Shown here one piece after another: positions 6,875 to 11,625 of a stretch of DNA of 11,625 nt. A program made the position numbers and the translations under genes. The notes under the pieces are model-generated. The model did no database searches and had not been told where the DNA came from. It saw only the letters and a program-made list of their open reading frames with translations. Origin of the DNA: Nephromyces sp. MM_2019 (Eukaryota; Apicomplexa; Aconoidasida; Nephromycida); the NCBI GenBank assembly GCA_015657535.1, contig JADHZB010000170.1:1-11625 (forward strand), written 5' to 3'. Positions within the stretch are counted from its first letter, which is position 1. Each line of letters begins with the position of its first letter.

Positions 6875-7766
6875 TCAGGTTGCAGCCATTTTTGCTCCCA
6901 TAACCACACCAAAGAGTGGACCTGCGTCCATCTCTGTGTGTTTGTGCGTGTGACTTTCCCAGTTTCCTTTGCATTTCATGCCTCTGCTGAGGTTTTTTAG
7001 GTGTTTCCCTTCCTTATCAATCCGCCTCACAAGCAGGTATACCTTTTCCTTTGAATAGTACACATGAATGCTAAAACCTGAAATATGCAGTGTGCGCTCT
7101 GTGTGTTGTGTCTTCAAGGTGTATGTGCTCTGTTTGCGGTGTGTTCAGCGTGTGTGTGTGCCTGTGTGTGCCTGTGCGTACCTGTGTGTTCCGTGTGTGT
7201 AGTATGTGCGTGTCGTGTATGTGTTGTGCATGTGTTGTGTGCGTGCCGTGTGTTCCCTGTGTGTTGTGCTTGCATTCTATTTGTGTTTTGCATGTTCACA
7301 CGTCTGTGTGTGCACGTTTGTGCATCTGCGTTTCTCTCTCCCTGTGTCTGCACGTCTATCTGCTATTACGTCCAACTCTCTGTGTGTGTGCACGTCTCTC
7401 TGTTTGTGCATGTCTCTCTCTCCGTGCACACCTCTCTCTATTTCTCTCTATGTGTGTGCACGCCTCTCTCTCTGCACGCCCCTCTCTTTGTGTGTAAAGT
7501 GGATGGCAAAAATGCACACCCTCCTCATCCTAAAAGACACCCATTTTCCTGCCTAGAAGCCTAAAAAACATCTACTCAAAAACTACACAATCCAACCTTT
7601 TTGGATCCTCTTATAAGAAGAAGAGGGAATGCCAACAAAAAAGTATAATTCGCTGGAAAACGGAGCTTGTTTTGAGTCGGTTTTGATGAGATGAAACGGC
7701 GGCGGAAAAAGGGAGTTTCTACGTACTACGCTGTGTGTATGGGAGGACACGTGCAAATCATATACT
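6875..7766 (-). CDS. Candidate gene E, last two exons, unknown protein
   Basis: Inferred join of 7597-7766 and 6875-7077 on the minus strand. The upstream exon follows CACGCACAGCAG and has 56 codons, including FHLIKTDSKQAPFSSELYFF and VGIPSSSYKRIQK. It ends in phase 1 before GTTGGATTG, a mediocre donor. The 519-base intron is CA-rich on the sense strand and ends in GCATATTTCAG. The last exon restores the frame, making a glycine. It reads FSIHVYYSKEKVYLLVRRID and KEGKHLKNLSRGMKCKGNWE, then MDAGPLFGVVMGAKMAAT, to the stop at 6875-6877. The strand pattern (alternating hydrophobics, then basic residues) looks like a small beta-rich domain followed by a basic tail. I do not recognise the family. 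The upstream exons need a phase-2 donor and were not found. A plus-strand frame opposite 7558-7670 was considered and rejected. Confidence 0.45.
7120..7495 (+). repeat. TG- and TCTC-rich low-complexity block (intron of gene E)
   Basis: It is irregular TGTGTG, TGTGTGCA and CTCTCTC DNA with GTGCACGTCTCTCT-like motifs repeated several times in 7370-7490. The cysteine/valine-rich translations of this block on the plus strand are products of the repeat. Confidence 0.7.
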
Positions 7767-8641
7767 CTGCTGTGCGTGCGTGGGAAGGTGCCAAGTAGTG
7801 AGTGGTTACTTAATTTTTGTGGATTTTTTTATTGACTCGGGGGGGGATTTCTGTTTCTTTTGAAAGGAAAAGAAGTTGGGAGTTGAGCCAGATTTGCAGT
7901 TTGAGACGGGGTGAATTGAATATAGGGTTATGCGTGTGTGTCTATGTGCGCATGGGCAGGGTGGGGTAGTAGGCGTGGTAGGGTTGGAAGTTCAGGTGAG
8001 GGATGAACATTAAAGGTGGGCGTGGGAGTTGCGGGGTGGAGTTGGAGGTGGGGGGTGGGGAAGAGCTTGAGGTGTTGGGTGGTGGTGGAAGTTGAATAGC
8101 GCACAGGCTGGGGGATAGGGCTTGGACTTGAAAGAGAGCTGGAAGTCGGTGGTGGGAACCGAGATAAAGCGGGAGGTGGGCGGTGGGGGTGGAAGCTGAC
8201 ATAAAGCTGGAGGTGGAGGTTGGGGGTTTATTAGAGCTCTAAATTTGAGGGTGCAAATAGGTAGGAAGGGGGTGTATGTGCAAGATGTGTATCTGTGGGG
8301 GCATGAGGAGGTGTACGTGTGCGTTTGCTTTTTGAGAGTGTGTGTGGGATTGAAGGGTTGTTATATGAGTGAGTGATGCAACTAGAGTGCACGCCCAGCC
8401 GTGCCACGTTGTGTGTGTGCTTGCGTACATCTCTCCTTACCGAAGTTAGCATTATACACCTTCCTGTGTGTCTCCTTCACTGCGTATAGCTCTCCCTGTG
8501 TGTGCTGCACTACCCTATGGATATGTAGCTCTCCTTATGCGCGTGTAGAGCTTTCACATTTTGCTACCCCCTAGCGTTGGTGTTGTGTACGAGATCCCTT
8601 TGTTTATTGGAAAAACTAGACACACAAACCAACGCCTTGTT
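7767..8641. other. Gene-poor stretch with G-rich tract and TG-rich DNA
   Basis: 7942-8240 is strongly G-rich on the plus strand (GGTGGGG and GGTGGTGG runs), so the minus strand is a C-rich tract like those before splice acceptors. A minus-strand frame at about 7812-7930 reads LQIWLNSQLLFLSKETEI and stops at TAA near 7812. A plus-strand frame across the same DNA is also open, so no exon is assigned. Near 8437 the minus strand has a good donor, GTAAGGAGAG, after the reading KVYNANF. Confidence 0.35.
8573..8635. repeat. Inverted repeat, ~14-base arms
   Basis: GCGTTGGTGTTGTG at 8573-8586 is nearly the reverse complement of CACACAAACCAACGC at 8621-8635, with one base of slippage. The loop is about 34 bases. 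It could form a hairpin in DNA or RNA. Confidence 0.55.
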
Positions 8642-8737
8642 TCATTGATCAGTGCCTTGTGTGTGTAAAATCTCCTTCTCTAGCCTTGCCTTCTCATACA
8701 AAAACAGCAGCTTAATATTCAATAGAAGCAGTTTTAA
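8642..8737 (-). CDS. Possible terminal exon, leucine-rich, weak
   Basis: After TGCTCACTCTAG the minus strand reads LKLLLLNIKLLFLYEKARLE, then KEILHTQGTDQ, to the stop TGA at 8642-8644. This is 31 codons in phase 0. The reading looks like a hydrophobic helix followed by a charged helix. It is short enough to be a chance frame, and no upstream exon is linked to it. Confidence 0.2.
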   Translation of the reverse strand, partial: LKLLLLNIKLLFLYEKARLEKEILHTQGTDQ

Positions 8738-8872
8738 CTAGAGTGAGCACCCAAAAGTATCTAAAGCTAACCACCACTGCTGGCTATAGGCGATAAGCAG
8801 GCCCTCCTTCAGCCACACTATGTGGTAACCATCACCATGGTAACGCGCATACCACCCGCAACAGTCCAAACA

Positions 8873-9076
8873 CATGCACATACACACATACATACACACA
8901 CATACACACACGTATGCTTAAAAATGCAGACACACCTAGACATAAGGACACACACACACACGCACACACACACAGACACAGACACAGACACAGACACCAC
9001 ATACAATGCACCACATCGAACACAACGCAACACAGTACATACACACACAACGTAATAAACAACACATACACACACC
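8873..9076 (+). repeat. CA microsatellite block with ACAGAC hexamer run
   Basis: The block consists of CACACATA, (CA)n and, at about 8971-8998, four to five copies of ACAGAC. It precedes the acceptor-like CAACCAATTAG at 9106 and is probably an intron or upstream non-coding DNA. Confidence 0.75.
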
Positions 9077-9106
9077 CAACACACAAAATGCTCAACAACC
9101 AATTAG

Positions 9107-9570
9107 ATTCTCCCTTTCACGATATAATTCAACAAACGGTGATCTTATCGATCTCCTCAGTGCAAATTTTTACCCTGTCAGCTACGGTTTGAGTAGTGTA
9201 CGTACAGCTACTAATAGTGCATAAAGCATATCTTTCGCTAAGAGTTTACAGGAAAACCTCAACGTACACTTTCCTTATGATATAAAGCTCGTACAATACA
9301 CACAACACTCACAGGCTGAGACACACGTAAACCCGTACACAAATACACAATACACAGATACAGACACGCACACCGACACACATGCGCACACACCAACAAA
9401 AAACACCCACACACACGCACACACACAGACACACACACATAACGCACACACACCACACAGGCAAACTATTCAAAGAAACTCAGATTCTCTTGGAAGCTAA
9501 TGAAGGGATTCATCTACAAAATGAAACAGTGTGTCAGAAAATCGCATATTGTTGTGTGGATCAGTGTTAG
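9107..9570 (+). CDS. Candidate gene F, last two exons, unknown protein
   Basis: Inferred join of 9107-9186 and 9461-9570. The first exon follows CCAATTAG and reads FSLSRYNSTNGDLIDLLSAN, then FYPVSY. It ends in phase 1 before GTTTGAGTAG. The 274-base intron is CA-rich, carries a TGTACGTACA palindrome ten bases past the donor, and ends in CACCACACAG. The second exon restores the frame as glycine and reads KLFKETQILLEANEGIHLQ, then NETVCQKIAYCCVDQC, to the stop at 9568-9570. The joined frame has ordinary soluble-protein composition with a cysteine-rich C-terminus. I do not recognise it. Upstream exons must end in phase 2 and were not identified; the frame can also be extended back through CA-repeat DNA to an ATG at 9006, which I think is less likely. 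Confidence 0.45.
9197..9206. repeat. TGTACGTACA palindrome
   Basis: Exact copy just inside the proposed intron of gene F, starting ten bases after the donor. The flanks GTAG and GCTAC extend the symmetry imperfectly. Confidence 0.75.
9297..9460 (+). repeat. CA-rich low-complexity block
   Basis: Irregular ACACAC, ACACGCAC and CACAGACAC DNA makes up most of the proposed intron of gene F and runs directly into its acceptor. Confidence 0.75.
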
Positions 9571-9965
9571 ACTATAAAGATGCTGTGTGTGAGAGCAGTG
9601 AGCGCACACACAGTAGCCGGCGTACATACGCTTATAAGATGCATATCACAGTGTACGTACAGAGTTAGAAAACTAGTGCATGTACACAAGAAAAGTGTGT
9701 TGAGAAGGAGTTCATAATAACACCATCATATGGGTGTGCGCGCCTTTTGAAAAACTCATATTTTACTGCGTATTAGGCTGTGTGTGTGCGCGACCCTTCT
9801 GTTCTCAATCCTCTCTCTTGATGCTTCCTTCTTTTATTTCTTTTGCTGTTACACAGATACACAGGAGAACACACACAAAAAATATACACACAGCACACAC
9901 AACAATAGATGCACAACACACAATGCACACACAACGCGCTGCTATAGACACGCATACACACTACA
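9571..9965. other. Spacer between convergent genes F and C
   Basis: No exon is seen. It contains a TGTACGTACA palindrome at 9652, T-rich DNA at 9800-9855 and a CA-rich patch at 9860-9960. Both flanking genes end here, F from the left and C from the right, so it should hold their 3' untranslated regions. Confidence 0.5.
9652..9661. repeat. TGTACGTACA palindrome
   Basis: Exact copy in the spacer between the convergent gene ends, with the related CGTACATACG 32 bases upstream. Confidence 0.75.
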
Positions 9966-11049
9966 TTAGGCATCTTCAGGCCTCTTCCAAGTAGGGCGAA
10001 TCATTCTCTGCCCTAGTCTTAAGCTCTCCCCACGGCGCACACAGTTACTCAGCCCAGTCTGTAGGTTAACTACTGCCAAAGCTAACGGTTCAAAGGCTAT
10101 ATCACCGGGAACTTTGAGGTTAACTGAGCCCCTTAGAAAATCATAGGGTAGAGAGTCTAACTCAGAGGCTACACTAGATACTGCTCGGTAGAACTTCACC
10201 CCCCTCAACATCTTCCCATTTCCCCCATTAAACTGCTGTGAGAGAGTCTTCAGAATGCCCGAAGATTGGTGACGCTTAAGAGAAGATCCAGAGGGTGTGT
10301 ATCTCTTGAAGATCTTGGCGAGTTGCTAGGGGGTGTATGAGGGGAGAAAGAGGGAAATTAGGGGGAGGGAGATAGAGTAGATAGTGGTGGTAGGGGGGGG
10401 AGTGCGTTTAGGCAGGGGAGATGGGGTTATGATGTGTGTGGTGCGAGGGGGTGAATGGGTGGATGTGTTTGTGTGGATGTATGGGTGTGGTTGTGTGGAA
10501 GTGTGTTTGCGTATGTGAGTGCATGCGGGTTTTATAAGTGTGTGGAATGTGTGTACTGCTCTTTTGTGCTGTAGTAAATCTATGTAACGTGTGTGCGAGA
10601 TCTTGTAGCAGCTTTAATGAAGGCAGCGGCCTCACTGTGACCTCTGATGTGGCGGTACATTCAAGTGGAGAGAAGAGGTGTATTGCTGATAGTTGAGGGG
10701 ATGCTCACGAGGAACAGCACACACACATGCAGTAGGGAGGGGGTGATGAGGAATAGTACACACACATGCAGCAAGTGGGAGGTCATGAGGAAGAGCACAT
10801 ACATGAAGTATCTGGGGGGTCATGAGATAGTGCAGACGCACACATTAGATGGGGAACCATGAACAAGAAAACACACACAGGCAATAGCACAGGAAAAAGA
10901 GCACGTGCACAGCAAAGAGATCGCGAAAAAAAGAGCACACACACGAGAGTAAAAGATATAGAGCAATCGAACAATTGAAGATTACACGGTAAAACCAGCT
11001 TACCACTACCTCGCATTTTCTCTCAGATTTCACCTTCCTATGAAGTTCT
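9966..11049 (-). CDS. Candidate gene C, last three exons, unknown protein
   Basis: Inferred join of 11004-11049, 10589-10630 and 9966-10325 on the minus strand. The last exon is the strongest: 119 codons plus stop, phase 0, after a CT-rich tract ending CACCCCCTAG. It reads QLAKIFKRYTPSGSSLKRHQ, then FNGGNGKMLRGVKFYRAVSS, LPYDFLRGSVNLKVPGDIAF, EPLALAVVNLQTGLSNCVRR and finally MIRPTWKRPEDA. The middle exon reads AAAFIKAATRSRTH, with donor GTTACATAG and an unusual GAG acceptor, so its left border is uncertain. The first follows TTTTTTCAG, reads ELHRKVKSERKCEVV and ends before GTAAGC. All junctions are in phase. The N-terminal part is basic and helical, and the last exon is a mixed domain without a motif I can name. 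Two other frames also read across 11035-11092, so the exon at 11004 is the least settled. Confidence 0.5.
10326..10588 (-). other. Intron of gene C with CT-rich 3' tract
   Basis: On the sense strand it begins GTTACATAG, continues as CA-rich DNA, and ends in about 100 bases of nearly pure C and T before CCCCCTAG. The plus strand shows this as the GGGAGA-type purine run at 10327-10420. Confidence 0.5.
10701..10857 (+). repeat. Minisatellite, four ~37-43-base units
   Basis: The unit starts ATGAGGAA(G/T/C)AGCACA or close to it, has CACACATGCAG, and ends in a G-rich patch. Unit starts are near 10701, 10744, 10783 and 10820, with divergence rising toward the right. The array lies within the proposed 373-base intron of gene C. 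Confidence 0.8.
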
Positions 11050-11108
11050 CTGAAAAAATTCGCAGGAAGTGGATGATAAAGCCCTCAAAGTCATAGCCTT
11101 AAGCAGCT

Positions 11109-11370
11109 ATGGCAATCACATTCCTACTTACACACACATCGGAGTATTCACACACTTGCACACATGGCTGCACATACATACCTAAACATACACACCCACC
11201 TCAGCAAGCACACCAGCACATACATATATACACACATGCACGCACACCTGAACATGCATACATACCTGCACATGGATGGGCACACAGCTAAATATACGCA
11301 CTTGAACATACACACACCTGTACATGCACACTTAAACATGCACGCATGCAAACACACCCCCTACACACAC
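11109..11370 (+). repeat. CA-rich block with ACCTGxACATGCA-type motif
   Basis: It is degenerate CACATACATACCT and CACACCTGAACATGCA units of about 20-30 bases. The Thr/His translations and their Cys/Val opposites are repeat products. It is probably the intron between the candidate exons at 11004 and 11382. Confidence 0.6.
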
Positions 11371-11381
11371 AAGCAGCTAAC

Positions 11382-11433
11382 TCTTCAAGGCATAGTCCAT
11401 TAGAGTGATTTACGTCTTCTAAAGGAAGCGAAA
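11382..11433 (-). CDS. Candidate upstream exon of gene C
   Basis: On the minus strand, TTTTTGTTTCTCCTTTG then TTATTGCAG is the best-looking acceptor in the window. The exon reads SLPLEDVNHSNGLCLE and can leave at GA|GTTAGC in phase 2, which fits the phase-2 start of the exon at 11049. A later donor, GTGTAGGG, also gives phase 2 and adds a few residues. Its own entry phase is 1, so at least one more exon should lie beyond the window's right part. Confidence 0.4.
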
Positions 11434-11477
11434 CTGCAATAACAAAGGAGAAACAAAAAGAGTACACACAAAAACTC

Positions 11478-11625
11478 ATCCACAGACACACACGCTCACA
11501 CATACACACATAAGCAAACCCACACACACTCACACATACACACTCACACATACACACTCACACATACACACATAAGCAAACCCACACACACCCACGCATA
11601 CACACATAAGCAAACCCACACACAC
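11478..11625 (+). repeat. CA-rich tandem repeats running off the window
   Basis: CATAAGCAAACCCACACACA recurs at about 11509, 11571 and 11605, and a 14-base CTCACACATACACA unit is repeated three times at about 11529-11570. The array is cut by the window edge. Confidence 0.8.

Noticed and set aside
7085..7564. 159-codon cysteine-rich frame resembling a secreted repeat protein
   Set aside because: It is a TG/TCTC low-complexity translation. All three plus frames give similar Cys/Val/Leu strings, and the block fits as an intron of the minus-strand gene E.
7558..7678. Plus-strand terminal exon reading SLKNIYSKTTQSNLFGSS after TTCCTGCCTAG
   Set aside because: It is a good acceptor and an open frame, but it lies opposite the longer minus-strand exon 7597-7766, which also keeps phase with the exon at 6875-7077.
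8769..8838. Plus-strand exon [17 protein letters not shown] with CTAAC and TATAG before it
   Set aside because: It is attractive, but it ends in phase 0 while the next plus exon at 9107 needs phase 2. The opposite strand is also open (reading [14 protein letters not shown]).
11490..11625. Telomeric or subtelomeric repeat at the right edge
   Set aside because: The units are irregular CA-rich DNA with AAGCAAACCC inserts, not a short uniform telomere repeat, and similar CA-rich DNA is found throughout the window.

Overview
The window looks like nuclear DNA from an intron-rich microbial eukaryote. The one secure gene is an ADF/cofilin on the minus strand, split by a 662-base GT-AG intron. No open frame is longer than about 190 codons, and those over about 140 codons are TG/CA repeat translations. 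I see no bacterial gene spacing, rRNA, tRNA, CRISPR array or transposon. Several other short open frames are bounded by good splice sites and keep reading phase across introns. Nothing in the sequence names the species.

Layout, left to right. 1-1437: pieces of a plus-strand gene of unknown function, with a long pyrimidine tract leading to a glycine-rich terminal exon ending at 1437. 1438-3600: mostly non-coding, with several copies of the palindrome TGTACGTACA, a diverged 81-base tandem duplication, an inverted repeat, TG- and CA-rich blocks, and one candidate two-exon 69-residue protein (2407-2728). 3600-4636: a candidate plus-strand gene with a ten-unit minisatellite upstream of its best exon. 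5040-6097: ADF/cofilin, minus strand. 6875-7766: the last two exons of an unrecognised minus-strand gene. 7767-9106: G-rich and CA-rich DNA with weak exon candidates. 9107-9570: last two exons of an unrecognised plus-strand gene. 9966-11433: last exons of an unrecognised minus-strand gene, with a second minisatellite in one intron. 11434-11625: CA-rich tandem repeats running off the window.

The inferred introns are largely (TG)n/(CA)n-like low-complexity DNA. Several 3' splice sites are preceded by C-rich or CT-rich tracts. Open frames of 30-40 codons arise often by chance in such DNA, so only the cofilin gene is certain. The other genes are graded by exon length, splice-site quality and phase agreement. 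The genes show no shared pathway.

The most unusual signal is the palindrome TGTACGTACA. It occurs exactly eight times, and equal base use predicts about 0.01 copies in a window this size. It clusters in 0.8-3.1 kb and 9.2-9.7 kb.
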